Source: Curtobacterium sp. MCPF17_002
GTDB taxonomy: Bacteria > Actinomycetota > Actinomycetes > Actinomycetales > Microbacteriaceae
Length of the DNA stretch: 64,000 nucleotides
Assembly (NCBI RefSeq): GCF_003234115.2
Contig: NZ_CP126251.1
Coordinates: forward strand, 2,232,001 to 2,296,000
Direction: 5' to 3'
Made by a program: the position numbers and the translations under genes. The notes under the pieces were generated by a model that worked only from the letters and a program-made list of their open reading frames with translations, was not told where the DNA came from and did no database searches. How positions within the stretch are numbered: position 1 is the first letter of the stretch; each line of letters starts with the position of its first letter. This document shows positions 30,121 to 38,294 of this stretch, piece by piece.

Positions 30121-30315
30121 CGTGAGCGCGATGAGCGCGACGTTCATCGTGCTGTAGAGCCCTTCGGACCGGGTGGCCTGGCGGACTCGTCCGCGGAGCA
30201 CCTCGTACCGACCGTTGTGCTCGCGCACGAACCCGATGACGCCACTCGCGGGTGTCGACACGCGGTGGAAGCCGTCCTCGAGTGGGACGACCTCGGTGCT
30301 GGTTGTTCGCTCCAT
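30112..30315 (-). CDS. Small hypothetical protein, 67 residues
   Basis: ATG at 30315 preceded by an AGGGGA ribosome site and ended by TGA at 30114-30112. The protein is soluble, with no signal peptide, and has a compact-looking core (GVIGFVREHNGRYEVLRGRV) and a hydrophobic end (NVALIALTHA). I do not recognise a family. It stands alone between the PPTase and the TPM-domain gene, divergent from the latter. Confidence 0.6.
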   Translation of the reverse strand: MERTTSTEVVPLEDGFHRVSTPASGVIGFVREHNGRYEVLRGRVRQATRSEGLYSTMNVALIALTHA

Positions 30316-30526
30316 TGCTGTTCCCCTGTCTCGTTCGTCGTCGAACGCGTGCCTGAGCATACCCCGGAACGGGGGACAACGCCTGCACAGGATCAGCGTT
30401 CCACGAGGGTTCGCCCACAGTCTGTCCGACGCGCTGCGCGGCGTGGATAGACTCCGGGCAACAGCGCTCCGGGGCGCGGTTCCGAGGCTTCTCGGGACCG
30501 GCGGACCGGCGACGGACGGAGGACGG

Positions 30527-32443
30527 ATGCGAGCGGTCCAAGGCGGATCGGACACGGGCAGGACGAGCACGAACAGGGGGACACCGCGACTGATCGGCCG
30601 CGTGGCTGCGGCGCTCCTCGCGATGCTCATCGTGCTCGCTCCCGCGGCGACGGCCCGAGCGACCGCGCCGGTCGACCTCGGCAGCGCCTACGTCCTCGAC
30701 GAGGCGAACGTGCTGAGCTCCGCGCAGCAGTCCCGCATCGAGTCCGCCGTCCAGGACCTCTACTCCGACACGAAGACCCAGCTCTTCGTCGTGTTCGTCC
30801 CCACGTTCTCGAACCCGTCGGACCACACCGCGTGGGGCGCCGCCACGATGGAGCAGAACCAGATCGACACCGACGGCATCCTGCTGTCGGTCGCCGTCGA
30901 CGACCGCGACTACGACGTCCAGCAGACGAACGAGACGAGCATCTCGGCGTCCGACGTGCAGAGCGCGGTGAACGACGACCTGCTGCCCGCGCTCAAGCAG
31001 AGCGACTGGTCCGGCGCCGCCCTCGCCTTCGCGAACGGACTGGCGGACACCCAGGCACCGCCGGACCTCACCTGGCTCTGGATCCTGCTGCTCGTGATCG
31101 TCGTCGCGGGGATCGTCGTCATCCTGGTGATCCGCGGGCGCAACAAGCGTCGGACCGCGGCCGCCACCCGGGCGCAGGAGGCGTCCCTCGCGGACCTCGA
31201 GCGCACCGCCGGGGGTGCCCTCGTCACGATCGACGACGAACTCCGGACCGCCGAACAAGAGGTCGGCTTCGCCACGGCCCAGTTCGGCGCCGACGCGGCA
31301 CAGCCCTTCGCGGACGCCGTCGCCGCCGCCCAGAAGGCCGTGCGCAAGGCCTTCACGTTCCAGCAGCAGCTCGACGACGAGATCCCCGATTCCCCGCAGC
31401 AGCGCGCCGACTGGGCGAACCAGATCATCGCGATCTGCGAACAGGCGCACGCCGCGATCGAGGAGCAGACCGAGTCGTTCGACCAGCTCCGGTCGCTCGA
31501 GGACGGCGTCGACGAAGCCGCCGTCGCCCTCGCGCAGGCCGTTGCCGCCGCACCGGCGTCCCTCAGTGCAGCCGGTGCCGCGCTCGAGCGGGTCCGTGGC
31601 GCGTACACCGGCCGGACCCTCGCCACGGTCGCCGACAGCGTCGACCAGGCGCAGCAGGTCCTCGCGTACGCCACTGAGCGGTCCCGGGCAGCCACCGCCG
31701 CCATCGCCGCGGGCGACAAGGGCGAGGCCGTCGTCGCCGTGCGCGATGCCCAGCACGCCCTCGCCCAGGTGCAGCAGCTCACGTCGAGCGCCAGCGCCGC
31801 CGAGCGCACCTTCGCCGAGGCAACGGCACGCGCCGAGGCCATGCGGATCGACATCGAGGGCGACGTCGCGGCGGCCCGGACCCTCACCGTCGGCGGTCCC
31901 GAGCTCGCGGCGGCCGTCACCCGCGCCGAGACCGTCCTGCGCCAGGGACTCGACCCGAAGGACCCGATCGCCGCCGTCGACGCGCTGACCCGCGCCAACA
32001 CCGAGATCGACCAGGCGATCGCCGCTGCCCGGGGTGCCGAGGAACAGCAGCGTCGCGCGGCACGGGCCCTCGACGACGCCCTCCGTGACGCCCGGAACCG
32101 GATCAGCCAGGCGCGCGACTTCATCTCGCTGCACCGCGGCGGGGTCGGCCCCACTGCTCGGACCCGGCTCTCCGAGGCCGAACGGGCGCTCGACGACGCC
32201 GTCCAGCTCGCCACGACCGACCCCGGCCAGGCGCTGCAGGCCGCACGCGCTGCCGAGCAGTACGCCGCAGCCGCGATGGACGCCGCGAACGACGACCTCG
32301 GCGGGTGGGGCGGCGGAGGCGGCTTCGGCGGCGGCAACGGCAACGGCGCGCAGCTCGGCGGTCTCGTCACCGGCATCGTCCTCGGCGGCCTGCTCGGCGG
32401 TCGCGGCGGAGGCGGCGGCTTCTCCGGCGGCGGCCGGTTCTGA
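30527..32443 (+). CDS. TPM-domain membrane protein with long coiled coil
   Basis: A 638-residue protein. A signal peptide or first helix lies about 25-47, a TPM (YgcG-type) domain about 50-170 with the family start APVDLGSAYVLDEANVLSS, a membrane helix about 181-204 (IVVAGIVVILVI), then a long Ala/Glu/Arg-rich coiled coil about 210-600 and a Gly-rich tail with GGGGGFSGGGRF. Such proteins are thought to act at the membrane in envelope or photosystem quality control. The ATG at 30527 follows GACGGAGGACGG. The PspA-like gene 92 nt downstream suggests joint envelope-stress work. Confidence 0.88.
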   Translation: MRAVQGGSDTGRTSTNRGTPRLIGRVAAALLAMLIVLAPAATARATAPVDLGSAYVLDEANVLSSAQQSRIESAVQDLYSDTKTQLFVVFVPTFSNPSDHTAWGAATMEQNQIDTDGILLSVAVDDRDYDVQQTNETSISASDVQSAVNDDLLPALKQSDWSGAALAFANGLADTQAPPDLTWLWILLLVIVVAGIVVILVIRGRNKRRTAAATRAQEASLADLERTAGGALVTIDDELRTAEQEVGFATAQFGADAAQPFADAVAAAQKAVRKAFTFQQQLDDEIPDSPQQRADWANQIIAICEQAHAAIEEQTESFDQLRSLEDGVDEAAVALAQAVAAAPASLSAAGAALERVRGAYTGRTLATVADSVDQAQQVLAYATERSRAATAAIAAGDKGEAVVAVRDAQHALAQVQQLTSSASAAERTFAEATARAEAMRIDIEGDVAAARTLTVGGPELAAAVTRAETVLRQGLDPKDPIAAVDALTRANTEIDQAIAAARGAEEQQRRAARALDDALRDARNRISQARDFISLHRGGVGPTARTRLSEAERALDDAVQLATTDPGQALQAARAAEQYAAAAMDAANDDLGGWGGGGGFGGGNGNGAQLGGLVTGIVLGGLLGGRGGGGGFSGGGRF

Positions 32444-32535
32444 CACCACGACGACCACCACCAGCTCCACGAGCGACGACGACACCAGCACCAACCACAT
32501 CCCCAGGAACCAGATCCCCAGGAAAGGGAACAGCC

Positions 32536-33261
32536 ATGGCAAAGCAGACGATCTTCGGTCGCATCTCGACCCTCGTCCGGGCGAACATCAACCAGCTCAT
32601 CGACGACGCCGAAGACCCGCAGAAGATGCTCGACCAGCTCGTGCGGGACTACACGAACAACATCGCCGACGCGAAGACCGCCATCGCCCAGACGATCGGC
32701 AACGTGCGGCTGCTCGAGCAGGACCACGAAGAGGACAAGCGCGCCGCCGTCGAGTGGGGACAGAAGGCCGCCAACGCCTCCACCGCCGCCGACAAGTACC
32801 GCGCCGAGGGCAAGAGCGCCGACGCCGACAAGTTCGACAACCTCGCCAAGATCGCCATCGGCAAGCAGATCGCCGCCGAGCAAGAGGTCAAGGACGCCGA
32901 GCCGAACCTGGCCTCGCAGAACGAGGCCGTCGAGAAGCTCAAGACCGGGCTCGCCGGCATGGAGCAGAAGCTCGAGGAGCTCCGCGCGAAGCGGAACAAC
33001 CTCGTCGCACGCGCCAAGACGGCGGAGGCCCAGTCCAAGGTCAACGACGCGCTCGGCAACATCGACGTGCTCGACCCGACGAGCGACCTCGGCCGCTTCG
33101 AGGAGAAGGTCCGTCGCGAGGAGGCGAAGGTCCTCGGGCAGCAGGAGCTGCAGTCCTCGAGCCTCGACGCCCAGTTCGAGAGCCTCGACGACGTCGGCAA
33201 GGACGCCGAGGTCGAGGCACGTCTCGCAGCGCTGAAGTCCGGCGGCTCGTCGAGCCTCTGA
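32536..33261 (+). CDS. PspA/IM30-family protein
   Basis: A 241-residue, almost wholly alpha-helical coiled-coil protein of the phage-shock/Vipp1 family, which polymerises on stressed membranes. The N-terminal amphipathic helix and first conserved block are visible (IFGRISTLVRANINQLID, DDAEDPQKMLDQLVRD). It starts at the ATG at 32536 with AGGAAAGGG upstream, and the leader contains CCCCAGGAA twice. It follows the TPM protein, a pairing repeated in actinobacteria. Confidence 0.93.
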   Translation: MAKQTIFGRISTLVRANINQLIDDAEDPQKMLDQLVRDYTNNIADAKTAIAQTIGNVRLLEQDHEEDKRAAVEWGQKAANASTAADKYRAEGKSADADKFDNLAKIAIGKQIAAEQEVKDAEPNLASQNEAVEKLKTGLAGMEQKLEELRAKRNNLVARAKTAEAQSKVNDALGNIDVLDPTSDLGRFEEKVRREEAKVLGQQELQSSSLDAQFESLDDVGKDAEVEARLAALKSGGSSSL

Positions 33262-33305
33262 CGCTCCCCCTGACGGCGCCGGACCCCAGCTGACAGACTG
33301 ACACG

Positions 33306-34127
33306 ATGCAGTTCCTCGTGGTCGGTCAGTGGCAGGGTTCGGCGTCGTCGCGCGCGATGCGCCTCGGGGACGGAGCGTCGTCCATCGCGGCCGACCTCCC
33401 CCGGGCGTCGACCACCGTCGTCGACGTCCCCGCCGGCGCCGGTGACCGGCTCGAGACGGCCGTCGCCCGGTACACCTCGGTGCTCGCCGTCACCGAACGC
33501 GTCGCCGAGGAGACCAGCGTCGCCAGCGAACCGGTGCTGGTCGTCGGCGGGGACGGCGCGAGCGTCCTCGGCGCGACGACCGGGCTCGGCCCCGACACCG
33601 CGTTCGTGCGCATCGCCGGGTCGAGCGGGTTCCGCGCCCTCAACCGTGCGCAACCGGTCGCGGCCGAGACCGCGGTGCTGCGCATCCTCGTCGACCGCTC
33701 CGACGACCTCTTCCCGGGGATCCCCACGCTGCCGGCCTCGTCGATCGTGGTCGCCGGGGTCCGCGGCATCGAGGAATCCGAGTCGAACGCCCTCGACCGC
33801 GCGGGCATCGTGCACCTCGACGTCGACGCGGCCACACCGGAGGCGATCGCCGCCGCGGTGGACGCCACCGGTGCGACGTCCGTGTTCGTGCACGTCGACC
33901 TCGACGTCCTCGACCCGTCCGAGGTCGACGGCCTGCTCGAACCCGTGCCGTTCGGTCTCGACGGCGCCGGCCTCGTCGAGCGCATCCAGGCGGCGACCCG
34001 GGGCCGTCGCCTCGCCGGTGCGGCACTGACCGGGTTCGCCCCCGTCGACCCGGACCGTGCCGTCGACGACCTCGGCGTCATCCTGCGGGCGGTCGGAGCA
34101 CTGACGAGCGCGGCCCGGGCCGTGTGA
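33306..34127 (+). CDS. Arginase/agmatinase-fold protein lacking most metal ligands
   Basis: A 273-residue protein with the arginase fold. The late motif FVHVDLDVLDPSEVDG (two metal-binding Asp) is intact. The first motif, normally GGDHS, reads GGDGAS, and the DAHxD motif is replaced by VRIAGSSGF, so four of six manganese ligands are gone. It is unlikely to be an active ureohydrolase; a binding or regulatory role, or a different chemistry, is possible. The ATG at 33306 is 44 nt after the PspA-like gene. The reading frame is otherwise intact. Confidence 0.82.
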   Translation: MQFLVVGQWQGSASSRAMRLGDGASSIAADLPRASTTVVDVPAGAGDRLETAVARYTSVLAVTERVAEETSVASEPVLVVGGDGASVLGATTGLGPDTAFVRIAGSSGFRALNRAQPVAAETAVLRILVDRSDDLFPGIPTLPASSIVVAGVRGIEESESNALDRAGIVHLDVDAATPEAIAAAVDATGATSVFVHVDLDVLDPSEVDGLLEPVPFGLDGAGLVERIQAATRGRRLAGAALTGFAPVDPDRAVDDLGVILRAVGALTSAARAV

Positions 34128-34211
34128 CCCACCGCATCCCGTCCGGACCGCCGCGTCGTCCGAACCGTCGCGGTCGGCGGGATCCGTGCCGCTCCGCGTA
34201 CGCTCAGCAGC

Positions 34212-35615
34212 ATGACGGACTACGACCTCATCGTGATCGGCGCCGGCGCAGTCGGCGAGAACGTGGCGGACTACGCCAAGAAGCGCGGCATCAGTGTCGC
34301 GATCGTGGAGGCCGAGCTCGTCGGCGGTGAGTGCTCGTACTGGGCGTGCATGCCCTCGAAGGCACTCCTCCGCAGCGGACACGCACTCGCCGCGGCGAAG
34401 CGGCTCGACGGGGCGAAGCAGGCCGTCACCGGCGAGCTCGACGCCGCCCGCGTCCTCGCCCGCCGCAACTCCTTCACCTCGGACTGGAAGGACGACAGCC
34501 AGGTGTCCTGGCTCGACTCCGCCGGCATCGACCTCATCCGCGGGCACGCCCGGATCACCGGCGAGAAGACCATCGAGGTCGACGGTCGCACGTACACCGC
34601 CGCGGCCGCGATCGCCGTGGTCACCGGGTCGCTGCACTCCCTCCCCGACGTGCCCGGCCTCGCCGAGGCGAAGCCGTGGGGCACGCGTGAGGCCACGAGC
34701 GCCCAGCAGGTCCCCGAGAGCCTCCTCGTCATCGGCGGCGGTGTCTCCGGTTCCGAGCTCGCCACCGCGTGGGCGTCCCTCGGCGCGAAGGTCACCCTCG
34801 TCGCACGGCACGGACTCCTCGGCGGCATGGAGCCCTTCGCCGGCGAGCTCGTCGCCGACGCCATGCAGGAACTCGGCATCGACGTCCGCACCGGCGTGAA
34901 CCCGACCCGTGTCGACCGCGACGAGCACGGTCTCGTCACGACGACCCTCGACGACGGCACGACCGTCATCACGAGCGAGGTCCTCGCCGCCACCGGTCGC
35001 TCCGCGCACACGAACGAGCTCGGTCTCGAGTCCGTCGGACTCACGCCGGGTGACTGGCTGCAGGTCGACGACACGATGCTCGTGCACGGCACCGACTGGC
35101 TGTACGCCGTCGGTGACGTGAACCACCGCGTGCTCCTCACTCACCAGGGCAAGTACCAGGCACGTGCCGCCGGCGAGGCGATCGCCGCCCGCCACCAGGG
35201 CACGCCGCTGCACACCGAGCCGTGGGGCGCCCACGTCGCGACCGCCGACCACGCCGCGGCGCCGCAGGTCACCTTCACCGACCCCGAGGTCGCGAGCATC
35301 GGCCTGACCGAGTCCAAGGCGCGGGAGCAGGGCCTCACCGTCCGCGCCGTCGAGTACGAACTCGGCAGCGTCGCGGGCGCATCCCTGCAGGCCGACGGCT
35401 ACTCCGGCCGCGCGAAGATGGTCGTCGACGAGGACCGGAAGGTCGTCGTCGGGGTCACCTTCGTCGGCCAGGACGTCGCCGAGATGCTCCATGCCGCCAC
35501 GATCGCCGTCGTCGGCGAGGTGCCGATCGACCGACTCTGGCACGCCGTCCCCGCCTACCCGACGATGAACGAGATCTGGCTGCGCCTGCTCGAGACGTAC
35601 GGCCGCCCGGAGTAA
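34212..35615 (+). CDS. FAD/NAD(P)-dependent disulfide oxidoreductase (lipoamide dehydrogenase-like)
   Basis: A 467-residue class I flavoprotein disulfide reductase. FAD motif DLIVIGAGAVGENVA; redox disulfide GGECSYWACMPSKALLR (Cys-x4-Cys); NAD motif VIGGGVSGSELATAW; second FAD motif LYAVGDVN. The C-terminal interface contains WHAVPAYPTMNEIW, a variant of the HPT box in which the usual His position differs. It is not beside 2-oxoacid dehydrogenase genes, so the substrate is open: lipoamide, a thiol such as mycothiol, or a quinone. Confidence 0.88.
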   Translation: MTDYDLIVIGAGAVGENVADYAKKRGISVAIVEAELVGGECSYWACMPSKALLRSGHALAAAKRLDGAKQAVTGELDAARVLARRNSFTSDWKDDSQVSWLDSAGIDLIRGHARITGEKTIEVDGRTYTAAAAIAVVTGSLHSLPDVPGLAEAKPWGTREATSAQQVPESLLVIGGGVSGSELATAWASLGAKVTLVARHGLLGGMEPFAGELVADAMQELGIDVRTGVNPTRVDRDEHGLVTTTLDDGTTVITSEVLAATGRSAHTNELGLESVGLTPGDWLQVDDTMLVHGTDWLYAVGDVNHRVLLTHQGKYQARAAGEAIAARHQGTPLHTEPWGAHVATADHAAAPQVTFTDPEVASIGLTESKAREQGLTVRAVEYELGSVAGASLQADGYSGRAKMVVDEDRKVVVGVTFVGQDVAEMLHAATIAVVGEVPIDRLWHAVPAYPTMNEIWLRLLETYGRPE

Positions 35616-35617
35616 CG

Positions 35618-35974
35618 GTGCGGAACGTCCTGCTCGACTCCCCGGTGTCCCGCGCCGGGTGGGCCTTCGCGACCGCGGTCGGCCTCGCCGTCGGCGTGCC
35701 TCTGTCGACCGGGCCGGTCCGGGTCGTCGACGGGCTGATCGTCTGCACGGGGCTGCCGCGGTGGGTGTTCCGTCGCGGCGGCACCTGCGTCGGCTCGGTG
35801 TACCTGACGCGTGACAACGACGGCGACCGGGTGCTCCGCCACGAGCGCGTGCACGTCGTCCAGTGGCGGCGGTACGGCATGCTCATGCCGATCGTCTACG
35901 CCCTGGCCGGACGAGACCCGCTGCGCAACCGGTTCGAGATCGAGGCCGGCCTCGAGGACGGCAACTACCGCTGA
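35618..35974 (+). CDS. Small protein with a zincin-like HERVH motif
   Basis: A 118-residue protein starting at the GTG at 35618, 2 nt after the stop of the flavoprotein, so probably co-translated. It has one weakly hydrophobic segment (AGWAFATAVGLAVGVPL), Cys residues in LIVCTGLP and GGTCVGS, and HERVHVVQWRRYG, which fits the HExxH pattern of zinc metalloproteases. The C terminus is NRFEIEAGLEDGNYR, and a glutamate there could be a third ligand. The family is common but uncharacterised in actinobacteria as far as I recall; protease activity is inference. Confidence 0.75.
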   Translation: MRNVLLDSPVSRAGWAFATAVGLAVGVPLSTGPVRVVDGLIVCTGLPRWVFRRGGTCVGSVYLTRDNDGDRVLRHERVHVVQWRRYGMLMPIVYALAGRDPLRNRFEIEAGLEDGNYR

Positions 35975-36003
35975 CCCTCGCCGTGCTTCGCGGCCCCCGC
36001 GCC

Positions 36004-36434
36004 GAGATCGCACTTCGTGCCGGATCGCCGCGAGCGCGGGCCGCGGAAGTGCGATCTCGCGGACCGGCGCACGAACCGCGGGCACGCCGACCGCGGGCAC
36101 GCTGAGATCGCACTTCGTGCCGGATCGGCGCGAGCGCGGGCCGCGGAAGTGCGATCTCGCGGGCGCCGGGAACGAGACGCGACCCCACGACGGACGGGAG
36201 GCACAGTGCCGGGCCGCACCGCGCCTCCAGTCCGTCCCGGCGTGCGTCCACCGCTGAGATCGCATTTCGTGACGCGTCGGCCTGCCCTGTGCGCGCGGAA
36301 GTGCGATCTCGGCATATCGGCGCACGACCCGCCGTAACGCGGACCGCTGACCGCGGGCACGCGGACCGCGGGCACGCTGAGATCGCACTTCGTGCCGGAT
36401 CGGCGCGAGCGCGGGCCCGCGGAAGTGCGATCTC
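36004..36434. repeat. Four copies of a 55-nt hairpin element
   Basis: Copies at 36004-36058, 36104-36158, 36256-36310 and 36379-36434 each begin GAGATCGCACTTC (third copy: CATTTC) and end GAAGTGCGATCTC, forming a 13-bp stem around a roughly 29-nt GC-rich centre. Copies 2 and 4 share a longer flank with tandem ACCGCGGGCAC. The array fills the 525-nt convergent gap between the HERVH protein and the siderophore ATPase gene. No gene is credible here. Confidence 0.85.
36189..36236. terminator. Hairpin of the GGAGGCGCG family inside the repeat array
   Basis: Arms 36189-36204 and 36221-36236 pair at 14 of 16 positions, with the right arm GCGCCTCCAGTCCGTC. It lies between hairpin copies 2 and 3. It may serve as a terminator for either converging gene. 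Confidence 0.45.
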
Positions 36435-36499
36435 GGCGGAGACGGAGGCGGAGACCGGAGACGGAGACCGGGGGCCACCGAGCACGGCCAGGCCCGGGG

Positions 36500-37294
36500 T
36501 CAGGCGGCGCGGCGCCTCGGGACCACGAGGGGCGTGCCCGTCTCCGGGTCGGGGACGACGACGCACGGCAGGCCGAAGACGTCCTCGACGAGGTCGGCGG
36601 TGACGACCGACGCCGGCGGCCCGGACGCCACGATCGAGCCGTCCCGCATCGCGATCACGTGCGTGGCGTACCGCGCGGCCTGGTTGAGGTCGTGCAGCAC
36701 CGCCACGACGGTCCGGCCGGCCGCGTGCAACGCCGACGCGAGCTCGAGCACGTCGTACTGGTGCGCGATGTCGAGGAACGTCGTGGGCTCGTCGAGCAGG
36801 ACGATGTCGGTCTCCTGCGCGAGCACCATCGCGATCCACACCCGTTGGCGCTGCCCGCCGGACAGCTCGTCGACGCTCCGGTCGGCGAGGGCGACGGTCT
36901 CGGTCTGCTCGAGCGCGGCCTGCACGGCCACCCGGTCGGACCCGGAGGACGGGTGCAGCAGGTCCTGGTGCGGGAACCGCCCGCGGGACACGAGGTCGCG
37001 GACGGTGATGCCGTCCGGAGCGATCGGGGTCTGCGGGAGCATGCCGATACGCCGCGCCACCGCTTTCGGGCGCAGGGACGAGATCGGCGACCCGTCGAGG
37101 TACACGGCGCCCGCGGTCGGCTTGAGGGTCCGCGCGAAGGCCTTCAGCAGCGTCGACTTGCCGCAGGCGTTCGGTCCCACGATCACGGTGAGCTCACCGT
37201 CCGGCACGTCGACGTCGAGCGCGGACACCACGACGCGGTCGTCGTAGGCGAGGGTCAGGCCACGCGCTCCGAGCGCCGTCGTCGGGACCGCCAT
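36500..37294 (-). CDS. Siderophore ABC transporter ATP-binding protein (FecE/FepC type)
   Basis: Cytoplasmic ATPase of an iron-siderophore importer, 264 residues. Walker A VGPNACGKSTLLKAF, Q-loop GMLPQTP, signature DELSGGQRQRVWIAM, Walker B IVLLDEPTTFLD and the switch His in AVLHDLNQAARYA are intact. The ATG at 37294 overlaps the stop of the siderophore-interacting protein (TGATG). No permease or binding-protein gene is adjacent, so it probably serves partners encoded elsewhere. Confidence 0.92.
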   Translation of the reverse strand: MAVPTTALGARGLTLAYDDRVVVSALDVDVPDGELTVIVGPNACGKSTLLKAFARTLKPTAGAVYLDGSPISSLRPKAVARRIGMLPQTPIAPDGITVRDLVSRGRFPHQDLLHPSSGSDRVAVQAALEQTETVALADRSVDELSGGQRQRVWIAMVLAQETDIVLLDEPTTFLDIAHQYDVLELASALHAAGRTVVAVLHDLNQAARYATHVIAMRDGSIVASGPPASVVTADLVEDVFGLPCVVVPDPETGTPLVVPRRRAA

Positions 37295-38229
37295 CAGTTC
37301 TCGGCCTTGCCGTGCCGCCAGTACCCCATGAACGCGACCTGCTCCCGGTCGAGCCCGACGCCGCGCACGAGGTGGCGACGGAGTTCCTTGACGCAGCCGG
37401 CCTCGCCCGCGATCCAGGCGTAGACGGGGCGGTCGTCGGCGGACTCCGGCACGTCCCAGAGCACCTGCTCGTCGACGTCGACGTCGACGTCGGTCAGCTC
37501 GACAGGCTCACCGCAGGACCCACCCGCGGCGACCGCAGACGGGCCAGCAACGGACGACGAAGCGACGGACGACGCCCACGCGTGCACCTGGTCGGTCATC
37601 CGGACGCCGTGCGACGCACCGTTCCGGGCGATCCAGCGGACCTCGACCCCGGCGGGCGCCGTCACCGGCAGTCGGTCGGCGTCGGTCGGGACCTCGATGA
37701 AGACGTGGCCGACGGTGGCGACGTCGAGTGCCTCGAGGATGGCGCAGATGGCCGGCGCAGCGGTCTCGTCGCCGGCGAGCAGGATCCGGTTCGCCGCACC
37801 CGGGTCGAACTCGGCGGCGCCGGTCGGCAGCTCGGCGGGCGACGATGGGACGGCCGGTCCGACGATGCGGAGCTCCTCGCCGACACGGCACGAGGAGACC
37901 CACCGCGACGCGGGCCCGGTGTCGCCGTGGGCCACGAAGTCGATGTCGAGCTCGCGGGCACCGGGTCGGAAGGACCGCACCGTGTAGGTGCGGAGCGGGT
38001 TCCGGACGGCGTCGGGCAGGGCACGCCACGCGCCGTACCAGTCCTCGCCGTCGGGCAGGTCGGTGAACCCGTGCCCGGGGATCGGCAGCACGACCTTGAT
38101 CCGCTGGTCGAGCCCCACGGAGGAGAACTCGGCGAGGGCGTCGCCCGTCAGGGTCACCCGCACGAACGACGGGGTGAGCGACGTGACGGCTGCCACGCGG
38201 ACGGAGAAGACACGGTACCGGGCTGCCAC
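37294..38229 (-). CDS. Siderophore-interacting protein (FAD-dependent ferric reductase family)
   Basis: A 311-residue SIP/ViuB-family protein that releases iron by reducing the ferric siderophore. The FAD-binding box is NPLRTYTVRSFRP, and the C-terminal NAD(P)-binding part ends with AWIAGEAGCVKELRRHLV and AFMGYWRHGKAEN, both family hallmarks. An Asp-rich stretch (VDVDVDEQ) and a Ser/Gly/Ala-rich insertion interrupt the second domain. It starts at the GTG at 38229, downstream of an iron box, and is coupled to the ABC ATPase. Confidence 0.92.
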   Translation of the reverse strand: MAARYRVFSVRVAAVTSLTPSFVRVTLTGDALAEFSSVGLDQRIKVVLPIPGHGFTDLPDGEDWYGAWRALPDAVRNPLRTYTVRSFRPGARELDIDFVAHGDTGPASRWVSSCRVGEELRIVGPAVPSSPAELPTGAAEFDPGAANRILLAGDETAAPAICAILEALDVATVGHVFIEVPTDADRLPVTAPAGVEVRWIARNGASHGVRMTDQVHAWASSVASSSVAGPSAVAAGGSCGEPVELTDVDVDVDEQVLWDVPESADDRPVYAWIAGEAGCVKELRRHLVRGVGLDREQVAFMGYWRHGKAEN

Positions 38230-38238
38230 GACGGCAAG

Positions 38239-38257
38239 TATGGCATGCCTTACCTAA
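38239..38257 (-). promoter_or_regulatory. Putative DtxR/IdeR iron box
   Basis: On the minus strand the site reads TTAGGTAAGGCATGCCATA, matching about 13 of 19 positions of the DtxR/IdeR consensus, with one near-perfect half. It lies 9 nt upstream of the GTG of the siderophore-interacting protein. Iron-dependent repression of the two-gene unit is expected from the family and position. Confidence 0.7.
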
Positions 38258-38270
38258 GACTCCCAAGGCT

Positions 38271-38285
38271 CCGCACGGTGCGAGG
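38271..38285. repeat. GCACGGTGC palindrome in a divergent promoter gap
   Basis: CCGCACGGTGCGAGG lies 10 nt before the start of the alpha/beta hydrolase. It is a near copy of the TCGCACGGTGCGA palindrome that occurs four times at 44367-44871. It could be an operator or chance in GC-rich DNA. Confidence 0.45.
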
Positions 38286-38294
38286 ATCGTCCTC

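Noticed and set aside
36004..36434. CRISPR array
   Set aside because: The repeats are palindromic hairpins with variable spacing (about 45 to 100 nt), spacers are repeats of each other, and no cas gene is nearby.
36017..36434. Small open frames within the hairpin array
   Set aside because: They overlap on both strands, are made of Arg/Ala/Gly only, and simply translate the repeats.
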